From positions 1,364,001-1,428,000 of the forward strand of contig NZ_CP147919.1 of the NCBI RefSeq assembly GCF_039645985.1: a stretch of DNA of 64,000 bases, in the 5' to 3' direction. The notes under the pieces are model-generated. The model was not told the DNA's origin. It did no database searches and was given only the letters and a program-made list of their open reading frames with translations. Numbering within the stretch: position 1 is the first letter of the stretch; each line of letters starts with the position of its first letter. This stretch comes from Sulfurimonas sp. HSL3-7 (GTDB lineage: Bacteria > Campylobacterota > Campylobacteria > Campylobacterales > Sulfurimonadaceae). Both the position numbers and the translations under genes were made by a program. Of this stretch, positions 1 through 7,630 are shown piece after piece.

Positions 1-407
1 GTCGGACCAGTGACAAGGATCAGACCTTTTTCGCGTTGAATGATCTTTTTAAATGCAGGATTTGCGTTAAGGTCATCAAGACTCGGAATATCGATAGGAA
101 TGATACGGAAGGCACAGGCAAGATCTTCTAACGTTTTATAGTAGTTGGCACGGAAACGCCCGATCTCCGGCAGCATGATCGCAAAGTCAAGTTCGCCATG
201 CTCTTCAAACTCTTTTTTCTGCTTTTCGGTCAACAGTGAGTAGGCCATATCTTCGATCATCTTGCCGTCGAGCGTCGGCAGGTTCAGTGCGACCAAACGG
301 CCGTCAATACGAATCTGAGGTTCAGAACGCGAGACAAGGTGAAGATCCGATGCTTTATAGGCAACAACACTTTTTAATAATTTTCTAATATCTAATGCTT
401 GACTCAT
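1..407 (-). CDS. pilT: Type IV pilus retraction / twitching ATPase PilT (3' part outside window)
   Basis: This is the N-terminal 135 residues of a PilT-family hexameric ATPase, which powers retraction of type IV pili at the inner membrane. It starts MSQALDIRKLLKSVVAYKAS, continues with the PilT-type signature SDLHLVSRSEPQIRIDGRL (PAS-like N-terminal domain), and the visible end LILVTGP is the beginning of the Walker A loop. The window edge cuts the gene inside that motif, so the Walker B, Asp and His boxes are not visible. The start ATG (405-407 on the complement) has an AGGAG ribosome site 7 bases upstream. It lies downstream of gatC and an ArsC-family gene on the same strand, with a 115-base gap. 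A PilB/PilU paralogue is possible but the N-terminus fits PilT best. Confidence 0.88.
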   Translation of the reverse strand, partial: MSQALDIRKLLKSVVAYKASDLHLVSRSEPQIRIDGRLVALNLPTLDGKMIEDMAYSLLTEKQKKEFEEHGELDFAIMLPEIGRFRANYYKTLEDLACAFRIIPIDIPSLDDLNANPAFKKIIQREKGLILVTGP

Positions 408-522
408 AAAGTCACTCCTGATTATGCTAGAGACTGTAGCGGTATTTTTGGGAAACCGGTCTCATCTCTGTATATTGTATTATAAATCTTTATGAAATAA
501 ATTAATTTCATAGAAAAGTTGC

Positions 523-864
523 TTATGCGAACATCTTTTCATAGCTTTTTTGGTCGAATCCGACCATGATTTTGCCGTCATAATCAAGAACCGGCCGTTT
601 GATAAGCAGATTCTCTTTGCAGAGCCACATAAGCTGCTCTTCTTCATTTAGGTTCAACTCTTTCAACTTTAGTGTCCGGTAGGTCGTACCTCTGGTGTTG
701 AACAGTGTTTTCATCTCCACCTGCTCAAGCCAAGGCTTGACAATGGCGCAATCAACAGGATCTGCTTTAAAATCAATGAGCTCATAAGCAATTTCGTTTG
801 CTTTTAAAAACTTGACCGCCTTTTTGACGCTGTCACAGTTTTTAATCCCATAGAGTTTGACCAT
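523..864 (-). CDS. ArsC/Spx/MgsR-family protein (YffB-like)
   Basis: A 113-residue thioredoxin-fold protein of the arsenate reductase-like family. The N-terminal motif YGIKNCDSVKKA carries the single conserved Cys (Cys10), and the C-terminal LLIKRPVLDYDGKIMVGF contains the family KRPV loop. With only one Cys in the active-site loop and no CX5R arsenate loop, it resembles the YffB/Spx/MgsR branch rather than a true arsenate reductase. The function is therefore uncertain; a glutathione- or thiol-dependent reductase is usually suggested for YffB. It starts 3 bases after the gatC stop codon and is probably co-transcribed with it. Confidence 0.8.
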   Translation of the reverse strand: MVKLYGIKNCDSVKKAVKFLKANEIAYELIDFKADPVDCAIVKPWLEQVEMKTLFNTRGTTYRTLKLKELNLNEEEQLMWLCKENLLIKRPVLDYDGKIMVGFDQKSYEKMFA

Positions 865-867
865 GAT

Positions 868-1158
868 CTACTCGATGATCTTCGGCACGACAAAGAAGTG
901 CTCTTCGCTTTGCGGCGCATGCTCCAAAATGTCGTCATTGATGCTTGCGTCACATGAGGGCTTGTCCACACGTAAGAGCGTACCGTTATTTGTCATCGCA
1001 AAGTTGTCGTCAACATTCTGCGTGTCAAGTTCCGAAAGGTTGTCAACAAAATCAACAATACCGCTAAGCTGGGCGATTATCTCTTCTCGTTTGTCATCTG
1101 CTACCGTTAAAAACGAGAGTTTTTCCAGACGTTTTAATAGTGCGTCATCTACTTGCAT
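868..1158 (-). CDS. gatC: Asp-tRNA(Asn)/Glu-tRNA(Gln) amidotransferase subunit C
   Basis: GatC, 96 residues, is the small linker subunit of the GatCAB amidotransferase that converts mischarged Asp-tRNA(Asn) and Glu-tRNA(Gln) to Asn- and Gln-tRNA. The N-terminal helix MQVDDALLKRLEKLSFLTV, the central IVDFVDNLSELDTQNVDD and the C-terminal region with VDKPS and the final FFVVPKIIE follow the family pattern. It is the first gene of a minus-strand group (gatC, ArsC-like, pilT). Its presence, together with an AspRS bearing a non-discriminating-type residue at 61707-63461, supports indirect tRNA-dependent amidation in this organism. gatA and gatB are not in the window. Confidence 0.9.
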   Translation of the reverse strand: MQVDDALLKRLEKLSFLTVADDKREEIIAQLSGIVDFVDNLSELDTQNVDDNFAMTNNGTLLRVDKPSCDASINDDILEHAPQSEEHFFVVPKIIE

Positions 1159-1207
1159 ATTTTTTCCTGAATTGTTTTTCTTTATTCTAACAAAAAAAGC
1201 TTATTTA

Positions 1208-1227
1208 TAGGGCTGATTAGGGCTGTT
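1208..1227. repeat. Tandem 10-bp imperfect direct repeat in gatC/yfgM-like intergenic region
   Basis: TAGGGCTGAT is followed immediately by TAGGGCTGTT (9 of 10 identical), giving one helical-turn spacing in the divergent gap between gatC and the YfgM-like gene. A GATAAT sequence at 1241-1246 downstream could be the -10 of the plus-strand gene. A regulator site is possible, but nothing in the window identifies a binding protein. Confidence 0.35.
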
Positions 1228-1276
1228 TAATATAGCATTGGATAATATAACATCAATTTAAACGAGGATGATACTA

Positions 1277-1873
1277 GTGAGTTTAAAAGAAAATATAGAA
1301 ATGGTTAAAAACGAGCTCAACAGTGAAGAGCAGTTTTTTGAAAAAGCGGTTCAGACAGAACGTTTTGTTAAAAAATATAAAAAACCTCTGATCGGCCTTA
1401 TAACGGCTGCAGTTTTGGCCATCGGTACCGGTTCGGCTTATGATATCTACACACAGAACAAGATCGATCAATCCAATGCCGCTTTTAATGTTTTAATGGC
1501 GGATCCCGATGATCAGACGGCGCAAGAGCAGTTAAAAACACTTAATCCAAAATTATTCGATGTATGGTCGTTGTCAAAAGCGATGAAATCAAAAGATAAG
1601 GAAGCGCTCCGTACACTTCAAAGCTCTGATGCGCTTGCGGTCGCCGACCTGGCTTCATATGAACTCGCTGCCATCGAAGAAGACACCGATGGTTTACAGA
1701 ACTATGCGCAAAAGAGCGGTGCACTGCTGAAGGATCTGGCCCTGATCGATGCCGCTGTCTTATTACTGGAAAAAGGGGATGTGACATCAGCTAAAGAAAA
1801 GCTCTCCATGATCGACATCAACTCGCCTCTCTACGAATCAGCACAGTCTCTTGCACATTACGGGGTGAAGTAA
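1277..1873 (+). CDS. YfgM-like single-pass membrane protein with periplasmic TPR-like domain
   Basis: A 198-residue inner-membrane protein. A charged cytoplasmic N-terminus (KKYKKP near residue 36) is followed by one transmembrane segment (LIGLITAAVLAIGTGSAYDIY, about residues 38-58) and a helical periplasmic domain that looks like tetratricopeptide repeats. The topology, size and direct linkage to a lipoprotein with a predicted beta-rich fold recall the E. coli yfgM-bamB pair, where YfgM is a SecYEG-associated periplasmic chaperone factor. That role is inference. GTG at 1277 is chosen as start because GAGG at 1264-1267 is 9 bases upstream; the in-frame ATG at 1268 directly abuts that site. 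The stop codon lies 2 bases before the next gene. Confidence 0.7.
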   Translation: MSLKENIEMVKNELNSEEQFFEKAVQTERFVKKYKKPLIGLITAAVLAIGTGSAYDIYTQNKIDQSNAAFNVLMADPDDQTAQEQLKTLNPKLFDVWSLSKAMKSKDKEALRTLQSSDALAVADLASYELAAIEEDTDGLQNYAQKSGALLKDLALIDAAVLLLEKGDVTSAKEKLSMIDINSPLYESAQSLAHYGVK

Positions 1874-1875
1874 GA

Positions 1876-2868
1876 GTGAAAGCCTATTCTTCTCTTATTT
1901 TTATAGCCCTTGTCATCTTCAGCGGATGCAGCAACAAAGAGTACTATACGCCCGAAGTAGTTAAAGGTGACTGGGAGAAGTCGTCGTTTTTGGAAGAGAC
2001 GATTGTCCGGACCACTGCGGACGGTGCCGTTTTGGAAAATGGTCAGATATTGACAAAAGAGGGGCTCCAGGAGTACTATCTGCCGGAGGGATATGGCTAT
2101 ATAGGCCAAAGTGACGGCTGGATAATCGCCTCAAAAGTCAACGGCGAGCTTCTGCTGCAGCGTATTGATGACAAAAGCAGACAAATACGCCTTGAGCTTA
2201 AAAAGACGATCGCCGGTGCTACCGTCAAAGGCGACAAAATCGCTGTTCTGTTTGCTACGAATGAGATGGCACTCTACAGACTCTCAACAAAAGAGCTGGT
2301 CTTTAAAGAGAGCGGCAATGCCCCGGTAGCCGTCGATACCCGTATTGTCAATCCTTATTTTCTCAACGAGCTTGTGCTTTATCTGACACTTGACGGCAAG
2401 GTCGTTATTATCAACTCCGACACCAAACAGGTGCTTCGTTCGATGTTGGTCAGCTCCGAAGATAATTTCAACAATATCATCTATTTCAATGTCATCGACA
2501 ATGTCATGGTGGCCGCAACTGGGTACCGTCTCTTTTCATTGAGTGAAAAAGAACGTCGTGAGAAGTATGAGATGCGTGATATTATTTTCAGCAATGATGG
2601 TATCTGGATCAATACGAAAGAGGGTGAGGTCATAGCGCTTACGCCGTCGCTTCAGCTGAAAGCGAAACGGAAATATCCTTTTGCACACTTTCTGGGCATG
2701 ATCTTGACGGATGATAAACTCTACCTGCTTGAAAAACAGGGCTACATCATCGAACTCAGCAAAGATCTTACCGAATCAAATGTATATGAGCTTAACATCG
2801 ATGACGGTTTTGTCTATGTCGGAAACAAAGCCTTTTATATCAACGATGTGGTCTATCCTGTCGAGTGA
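1876..2868 (+). CDS. Lipoprotein with beta-propeller-like repeats, BamB-like candidate
   Basis: A 330-residue lipoprotein. The start codon is GTG, the signal peptide is KAYSSLIFIALVIFSGC, and the lipobox Cys is residue 18. The mature part is made of short repeated beta-rich stretches (for example GQILTKEGLQEYYLPEGYGYI, KLYLLEKQGYIIELSKDL, ADGAVLENG) that resemble PQQ/WD-like blades. Position after a YfgM-like gene matches the yfgM-bamB order of gammaproteobacteria. BamB is an outer-membrane lipoprotein of the beta-barrel assembly (BAM) complex. Campylobacterota are not known to carry a clear BamB, so this is a proposal based on architecture and synteny, not on recognised sequence identity. 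The gene is 3 bases from the recombinase gene that follows. Confidence 0.65.
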   Translation: MKAYSSLIFIALVIFSGCSNKEYYTPEVVKGDWEKSSFLEETIVRTTADGAVLENGQILTKEGLQEYYLPEGYGYIGQSDGWIIASKVNGELLLQRIDDKSRQIRLELKKTIAGATVKGDKIAVLFATNEMALYRLSTKELVFKESGNAPVAVDTRIVNPYFLNELVLYLTLDGKVVIINSDTKQVLRSMLVSSEDNFNNIIYFNVIDNVMVAATGYRLFSLSEKERREKYEMRDIIFSNDGIWINTKEGEVIALTPSLQLKAKRKYPFAHFLGMILTDDKLYLLEKQGYIIELSKDLTESNVYELNIDDGFVYVGNKAFYINDVVYPVE

Positions 2869-2871
2869 TCG

Positions 2872-3687
2872 ATGTCAAACGAACTTGAGGCTTTTCTAGA
2901 GTATATTCAAGTCACGAAAGCCCTTTCGAAAAAGAGTTGTGAAGCGTATAAAAGCGATCTTCTTCAGATCGAAGAGTTGACAAAAAAACCGCTGATCGCT
3001 CTCGATACCGCCGGCACCTTGAATGCACTCTCTGCGTATGAGAACAAACGGACGCTTAACCGCAAACTCTCCGCCATCAACGCCTTTTTCGATTTCTGTT
3101 TCCGAAGTGAGTTCGTAGCGGATCGCCAAAAGATAAAACTCGCAAAAATCCCGAAAAATCTTCCTAAGTTTTTGAGCTATGAGCAGATACGAAGCGGTAT
3201 AAGCAGTATCGATCAGACGACATGGATAGGTAAACGCGATGCGGCATTGATCCTCTTTCTCTACGCTACCGGAATGCGTATCAGCGAGTGTTTGAATATG
3301 CGCCGTGAAGATATTGACGGCAACTGGCTGCGGGTACGCCACGGCAAGGGAGAAAAAGAGCGACTTATTCCCGTGGCAAAAGAGGCGCTGGGACTTTTGC
3401 AGATCTATCTTCAGGAGGTGCCCTTTGAAAAAGAGCAGATCTGGCTCAATTACACCGCGAGCGGGTTAAGCCGCGTCTCTGCTTTCAAAATCACCAAAAA
3501 ATATCTCGGTGTCTCGCCCCATGTCCTGCGTCACTCCTATGCAACTGCACTGATTTTGGGCGGTGCGGATCTTCGTGTCGTCCAGGAGCTTTTGGGTCAC
3601 TCCTCGCTCTTGACAACACAGGTCTATACCCATATACAGAAACAGAACCTCCAAGAGACCGTTTTGAAACATCATCCGATGGCATGA
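2872..3687 (+). CDS. Tyrosine recombinase, Xer family
   Basis: A 271-residue tyrosine recombinase with an N-terminal SAM-like core-binding domain (residues 1-85) and a C-terminal catalytic domain. All catalytic residues are visible: Arg136 (TGMRISE), Lys159 (HGKGEKER), His217 and Arg220 (HVLRHSYA), His243 (LGHSS) and the nucleophile Tyr252 (TQVYTHIQ). The length and the adjoining conserved chromosomal genes argue for a chromosome-dimer-resolution type Xer protein rather than a phage integrase; there are no att repeats or mobile genes nearby. It is shorter than the XerH of Helicobacter/Campylobacter, so equivalence to XerH is not certain. No dif site was recognised in the window. Confidence 0.88.
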   Translation: MSNELEAFLEYIQVTKALSKKSCEAYKSDLLQIEELTKKPLIALDTAGTLNALSAYENKRTLNRKLSAINAFFDFCFRSEFVADRQKIKLAKIPKNLPKFLSYEQIRSGISSIDQTTWIGKRDAALILFLYATGMRISECLNMRREDIDGNWLRVRHGKGEKERLIPVAKEALGLLQIYLQEVPFEKEQIWLNYTASGLSRVSAFKITKKYLGVSPHVLRHSYATALILGGADLRVVQELLGHSSLLTTQVYTHIQKQNLQETVLKHHPMA

Positions 3688-3821
3688 GCCCTTTTACCGC
3701 CGTATTTTCGCAACACGCAATAGACAAAGAAGCAAATCTGAGCGACAGCAGACGTGCAGATCCCTGCCATAAACCAGCCGAAAAAGTACGGCAGGACCTG
3801 ACTAACCCAAAACTCACCCAA
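3672..3821 (-). CDS. Possible 49-residue small membrane protein (tentative)
   Basis: The 185-base gap after the recombinase holds a minus-strand reading frame with a TTG start at 3821 and a TGA stop at 3672-3674. It encodes one strongly hydrophobic stretch (VLPYFFGWFMAGICTSAVAQ, then ICFFVYCVL) followed by a basic tail RKYGGKRAH, which fits a small single- or double-span membrane peptide with a positive-inside end. It overlaps the 3' end of the recombinase gene by 16 bases. No good ribosome site precedes the TTG, so this may be a chance frame. Confidence 0.3.
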   Translation of the reverse strand: MGEFWVSQVLPYFFGWFMAGICTSAVAQICFFVYCVLRKYGGKRAHAIG

Positions 3822-3872
3822 AATCCACTACAATAACAACACAATTTCTAAAGATTTCAAGGGTAATACTAC

Positions 3873-4229
3873 GTGCTTCAGATTCACGAAATTCCAAAAA
3901 GAGAGTATATGAAAGCATTGATCGATCAATTGCAGTCCAAAGGCAAGCTCTATAAACAGCTCATCGAGATCCAGCCAAAAGAGTTGAATGTGCGCAATAA
4001 GATCCGCATCTTCTCGGCGACCGACATGAACGGCTACCATACAGCACTTTTTATGGTCTCGCAGAAGAGCCGTCTGTTGATGAAAGATGTGGCCAAATTT
4101 GAAGAGATCTATCAAAAACTGGTGACATACAGCGGGCATAACTACAAATACAGGATATTGATCATCGATGCGCCGCTCTGTTCCAAAGCTAAAAAAGCCT
4201 TCGGCGAAGCCAAATGGAAAATAATTTGA
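3873..4229 (+). CDS. Conserved hypothetical protein upstream of coaX
   Basis: A 118-residue soluble alpha/beta protein with a GTG start and an AAGGG site 9 bases upstream. It has no signal peptide and no membrane segment. The segment NVRNKIRIFSATDMNGYHTALFMVSQKSRLLMKDV suggests a compact beta-sheet domain, and I do not recognise the family. Its last 16 bases overlap coaX, so it is translationally coupled to CoA biosynthesis and hisG and was probably inherited as part of this operon. No catalytic motif is visible. Confidence 0.7.
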   Translation: MLQIHEIPKREYMKALIDQLQSKGKLYKQLIEIQPKELNVRNKIRIFSATDMNGYHTALFMVSQKSRLLMKDVAKFEEIYQKLVTYSGHNYKYRILIIDAPLCSKAKKAFGEAKWKII

Positions 4230-4837
4230 TATTTTGCGATATCGGCAACACCTCGTACCACTTTTTAGAGGGGGAGAATGCATTCAAAGTATTGGCGGAG
4301 GAGTTCGATCCGGCATCCGTTAAGGAAGAGGTCTACTATATCAGTGTCAACCCTACGGCGGATAAAAAATTGTCCGCACTCTCCAATTGGCATGATATGC
4401 GCAGCTGCATTGATTGGGATAGCTACTATGAGACGATGGGTGTTGACCGTATTATGGCCTGTGAAGCGATAGAAGAGGGGCTGGTCATTGACGCTGGAAG
4501 CGCCATCACCGTCGACCTGGTGAATGAAGGCAGATTCGAGGGCGGTTTCATCTATCCAGGTCTTGCGGCGATGCGAGAGAGCTATGCCAATATTTCCCCG
4601 AGACTGGACTACAGTCTCAATTTTGAGCTTGATTTGGATAAAATGCCGAAAAATTCCCGGGATGCAATCAGTTATGGGGTTCTTCGCACGCTCTACAGCG
4701 AAGTGACGCGCCATAACAAGATGATCTATCTGACAGGCGGGGATGCCGAAAAGTTGGCAAAAATATTTCCTGGGGCGGTTGTTGATGAACAACTGCTGTT
4801 TAAGGGGATGAAAAAGATGATGGAGATGAGATGTTAA
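4214..4837 (+). CDS. coaX: Type III pantothenate kinase
   Basis: CoaX, 207 residues, catalyses ATP-dependent phosphorylation of pantothenate, the first step of CoA synthesis. The ASKHA-fold motifs are present: phosphate-binding DIGNT (residues 9-13), GVDR followed by the acidic-sugar-kinase stretch LVIDAGSAITVDLV, and GGFIYPGL. Type III enzymes are insensitive to CoA feedback and are the usual form in Campylobacterota. The gene overlaps its upstream neighbour by 16 bases and hisG by 7 bases. Confidence 0.9.
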   Translation: MENNLIFCDIGNTSYHFLEGENAFKVLAEEFDPASVKEEVYYISVNPTADKKLSALSNWHDMRSCIDWDSYYETMGVDRIMACEAIEEGLVIDAGSAITVDLVNEGRFEGGFIYPGLAAMRESYANISPRLDYSLNFELDLDKMPKNSRDAISYGVLRTLYSEVTRHNKMIYLTGGDAEKLAKIFPGAVVDEQLLFKGMKKMMEMRC

Positions 4838-5451
4838 CAGTTGCACTGCCTAAAGGGCGCATCGCACAAGAGACACTGGAGATATTTGAGACGATTTTTG
4901 GTGAGTCGTTTGCCTTTGATGATCGTAAATTGATCTTAGAAACACCGAACTTTCGTTTTTTATTGGTGCGCAACCAGGACGTCGCGACGTATGTCTACCA
5001 TCAGGCGGCCGATATCGGCGTGGTAGGGCTTGATACGCTTGAAGAGCAGGGACTGGATGTTATTCGCCTGCTGGACCTTCGCCGCGGAGTCTGCAAGGTG
5101 GCTATCGGCATGCGTAAGGGCGAGAAACTTGACCTTACCAAGGCAGAGATAAAAGTCGCTACCAAGATGGTCAATATTACCAAGCGCTATTTTGCGGAGC
5201 GCGCGATTGCCGCAGACGTGATCAAGCTCTACGGCTCCATTGAGCTCGCGCCGCTGGTCGGGCTTGCCGACATGATCGTCGATATCGTCGAAACCGGAAC
5301 GACCATGAAGCAGAACGGCCTTGAAGTGGTCGAAGAGATCATGGAGTCTTCGACCTATCTCATCGCCAACAAAAACAGTTTCTTTGAGAAAAAATCAGAG
5401 ATCCTTGATATTTACGAAAAGATCAACGACGTTGTCAATGAAACGAAATGA
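4831..5451 (+). CDS. hisG: ATP phosphoribosyltransferase, short form
   Basis: HisG, 206 residues, condenses ATP with PRPP in the first step of histidine synthesis. The start MLTVALPKGRIAQETLE, the DIGVVGLDTLEE region and the PRPP-binding loop ADMIVDIVETGTTMKQNGL are diagnostic. It ends at about 206 residues and lacks the C-terminal ACT-like regulatory domain of the long form. Short HisG proteins normally need a HisZ partner, which must lie outside this window. The start overlaps coaX by 7 bases, and the end overlaps the following methyltransferase by 14 bases. Confidence 0.93.
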   Translation: MLTVALPKGRIAQETLEIFETIFGESFAFDDRKLILETPNFRFLLVRNQDVATYVYHQAADIGVVGLDTLEEQGLDVIRLLDLRRGVCKVAIGMRKGEKLDLTKAEIKVATKMVNITKRYFAERAIAADVIKLYGSIELAPLVGLADMIVDIVETGTTMKQNGLEVVEEIMESSTYLIANKNSFFEKKSEILDIYEKINDVVNETK

Positions 5452-6130
5452 TCTCGAACTGTACGCCCGTGTAGAGCATCTCCTCGGCATCGAAGAGTCC
5501 ACCCAGTTTCTGCACGACTCCTACGCGCAGACACTTGAGGCCTACGGCGTAAAATCGGTCCTCGACATCGGCTGCGGCCGGGGCGGTTTGATGGAACAGC
5601 TCGCTTTTGACAATATCGAGGCGAAGGGGATCGACCTGAGCGAAGTGATGGTCGCAGAGGCGAAAGCCAAGGGGCTGAATGCGGAATGCATCGATGTCGC
5701 CGATGAAAAAGGGCAGTACGATGCGGCTGTCGCCGTCTTTGATGTCCTGAACTTTATGAACACCGAAGAACTCGAGACCTTTTTGGACAATGTCGCCAAG
5801 GTACTGAAGCCAAAAGGGCTGTTTATCGCCGACATCAACACAAAATACGGTTTCAGTGCGGTTGCCGAGGGTACGATGAACGCCGAAGACGAACATGGCT
5901 TTCTGAGTGTCGATGCCGTATTTGACGAAGATGAACTGCGTACGATCTTCACCTATTTTGAAAAGGGCGAGGGTGAATGCTACACCAAAGAGCAGCAGAT
6001 GATTACCCAGTACTTTCATCCGCTCTCGTTTTTCCGGCGCAAACGGGCCCTGAAGCTCATTAAGCATGAGAAAATATCGCTTTACGACAGAGATGATAAG
6101 GCACTTTTGATCTTCTCGAACGAGTCGTAA
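5438..6130 (+). CDS. Class I SAM-dependent methyltransferase
   Basis: A 230-residue protein with the Rossmann-type SAM site VLDIGCGRGGLMEQL (motif I), followed by GIDLSEVMV (acidic residue after beta2), then DAAVAVFDVLNFM and VLKPKGLFIADINT (motif III). The substrate cannot be read from sequence. ATG 5438 is chosen because it aligns with the usual short N-terminus (KRNDLELYARVEHLLG); the open frame runs further upstream but only inside hisG. It is the last gene of the operon starting at 3873. Confidence 0.8.
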   Translation: MKRNDLELYARVEHLLGIEESTQFLHDSYAQTLEAYGVKSVLDIGCGRGGLMEQLAFDNIEAKGIDLSEVMVAEAKAKGLNAECIDVADEKGQYDAAVAVFDVLNFMNTEELETFLDNVAKVLKPKGLFIADINTKYGFSAVAEGTMNAEDEHGFLSVDAVFDEDELRTIFTYFEKGEGECYTKEQQMITQYFHPLSFFRRKRALKLIKHEKISLYDRDDKALLIFSNES

Positions 6131-6160
6131 GAGACGTTCTCCTCTTATGGCATTTACAGC

Positions 6161-6182
6161 CTGAGTGTCGAAAGACATTCAG
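6161..6182. other. Hairpin with GAAA tetraloop downstream of the methyltransferase
   Basis: A 9-base-pair arm pair (CTGAGTGTC / GACATTCAG, one G-T wobble) encloses a GAAA loop 31 bases after the stop codon at 6130. There is no T-run after it, so it is not a standard intrinsic terminator; it may be an RNA 3'-end stabiliser. The rest of the 274-base gap 6131-6404 is AT-rich promoter DNA for the cytochrome gene. Confidence 0.4.
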
Positions 6183-6317
6183 CCATTTCACCTTCAATCC
6201 ATTGTTCTGATCAGACCTTACATATCTAATTTACAACAGCTGATCTGCAGCATCAGTTTCAATTCCTGACATCCGCAGATAAAAATTTTCATCTCCTGTT
6301 AAATATAATGGTTGTGA

Positions 6318-6387
6318 TATATAAGTCATTTATATAATTTAAAATAAGATTTTTTTTAAATATAACGTGATATGATGAATTATATTT
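6318..6387 (+). promoter_or_regulatory. Promoter with two perfect inverted repeats upstream of cytochrome c gene
   Basis: Two AT-rich palindromes precede the cytochrome gene. TATATAA (6318-6324) and TTATATA (6330-6336) flank a 5-base spacer. AAATATAA (6358-6365) and TTATATTT (6380-6387) flank a 14-base spacer. A -10-like TATGAT sits at 6371-6376 inside the second pair, so a protein bound there would cover the promoter. A strong AGGAG ribosome site follows. The regulator is unknown. Confidence 0.45.
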
Positions 6388-6404
6388 AAGTTTAGGAGTT
6401 AGAA

Positions 6405-6827
6405 ATGAAAAAAGCAAGTTTATTCATGATCGGTATTGCGTCTTTGGTGGTGTCAAACGTCTGTTCTGCCCAAACAACCCAGGAGATGGGGGATATCTAC
6501 GTAAACCGTTGTGCCAACTGCCACGGCGCCACTGCAAACGGCGTCCCGCAGATCAAAGAGGAACCCGGTGTTAAATCCGAAGAAGCCGGAACACACGGTA
6601 TCGCTTCGCAAGAGAAGACAAACATTTACGGTCCTGCGTTGAATACATTGACCAAAGAGGAGCTGGTTGATAAGCTGGTCGACCTCAGAAGCAAAGGTTT
6701 TGAGAGTCACTATTACGACTCTGTCATGAGAGAGAATCTAAAAAACATCGAAGAGCGTGAAGGGAAGGTCTCTGACGAGAAGATGGCGGAATATATCTAC
6801 AACACCTTTGGTGAAGGCGCCGAATAA
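6405..6827 (+). CDS. Periplasmic class I cytochrome c
   Basis: A 140-residue secreted monoheme cytochrome. The signal peptide KKASLFMIGIASLVVSNVCSA probably cleaves after SAQ or SA near residue 22. The heme attachment motif CANCH is residues 36-40, and a Met in SVMREN in the C-terminal half is a candidate axial ligand. A probable electron carrier in the periplasm. It stands alone with its own promoter region and a downstream terminator hairpin, so it is a single-gene transcript. The insertion rich in Glu, Lys and Gly between the heme motif and the helical C-terminus is longer than in minimal cytochromes c. Confidence 0.85.
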   Translation: MKKASLFMIGIASLVVSNVCSAQTTQEMGDIYVNRCANCHGATANGVPQIKEEPGVKSEEAGTHGIASQEKTNIYGPALNTLTKEELVDKLVDLRSKGFESHYYDSVMRENLKNIEEREGKVSDEKMAEYIYNTFGEGAE

Positions 6828-6841
6828 TTCCATCGCACTTG

Positions 6842-6868
6842 CAGCAGGACACCCCCTATGTTCTGCTG
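6842..6868 (+). terminator. Intrinsic terminator after cytochrome c
   Basis: CAGCAGGACA (6842-6851) pairs with TGTTCTGCTG (6859-6868), ten pairs with one G-T wobble and a 7-base loop, followed by a T-rich stretch (TTTAACTCTTTTA). It lies 15 bases after the cytochrome stop codon. Confidence 0.65.
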
Positions 6869-6989
6869 TTTAACTCTTTTAGTGTGTATCTTCTGCAAAA
6901 TCTTTTTTGTTAGAGGTTGATACTCTTCCTATAATAATTCAATTGTCTCTATTTCGCTAAAATCTTGGCCATTATCAACAAGGATATTT

Positions 6990-7544
6990 ATGCTAGAAGA
7001 CAAATCCAGATGGAATGAGAAGTACACGACAATGCCTATGCCGGACAAAGTAGCGAAGATCGTTGAAAAATACCTCCCTTTAGCAACGGTAGGCCGGGCC
7101 TTGGATATTGCAGCCGGTACAGGACGCAATACCCATTATCTTGCAGAAAAAGGGTTTGTGGTCGATGCCGTTGACTATTCGGACTATGCCCTCTCTAAAA
7201 TAAAAAACATGGCAACGATCAACAAGATCGACACTGATCTCGATACCTATAGACTTGACTATAACACCTATGACCTTATCGTCAATTGCAATTATCTTGA
7301 CCGACGTCATTTTCCGCAGATCAAGGAGGCGCTGAAAGAGGGCGGTCTGCTCCTCTTCGAGACCTTTATAGTGGCCCACGGCGAAGCGTATCATCAGCCG
7401 TCGAACCTGGACTTTGTACTGCGCAAAAATGAGCTGCTGCACACCTTTATCGGTCTTGATATTATCTATTATGAAGAAAAAGATGATATCAATCTCAGCG
7501 GCGAGAAAGTGAAGATCGCTTCTCTCGTGGCCAGAAAAAGATAG
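6990..7544 (+). CDS. Class I SAM-dependent methyltransferase (TehB-like)
   Basis: A 184-residue methyltransferase. The N-terminus DKSRWNEKY and motif I ALDIAAGTGRNTHYLAEKG, followed by VDAVDYSDYAL, are typical of the TehB-like thiopurine/tellurite-type small methyltransferases. Motif III region is EALKEGGLLLFETFI. The substrate is unknown. The start ATG has an AAGGA site at good spacing. It is monocistronic and convergent with the following minus-strand genes; an AGACAA/TTGTCT hairpin in the gap may reduce read-through. Confidence 0.8.
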   Translation: MLEDKSRWNEKYTTMPMPDKVAKIVEKYLPLATVGRALDIAAGTGRNTHYLAEKGFVVDAVDYSDYALSKIKNMATINKIDTDLDTYRLDYNTYDLIVNCNYLDRRHFPQIKEALKEGGLLLFETFIVAHGEAYHQPSNLDFVLRKNELLHTFIGLDIIYYEEKDDINLSGEKVKIASLVARKR

Positions 7545-7630
7545 TAATCGCTCAGACAGACAATCGTTGTCTCTGTAAAGGGGGATCTTCGAGCCTGTTC
7601 ATAATGAAGAGTGGCTGTGAAACGCCTACT

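Noticed and set aside
5321-5437. N-terminal extension of the methyltransferase gene inside hisG
   Set aside because: The extension MKWSKRSW lies in the hisG coding region in another frame and has no methyltransferase homology; ATG 5438 is the sensible start.
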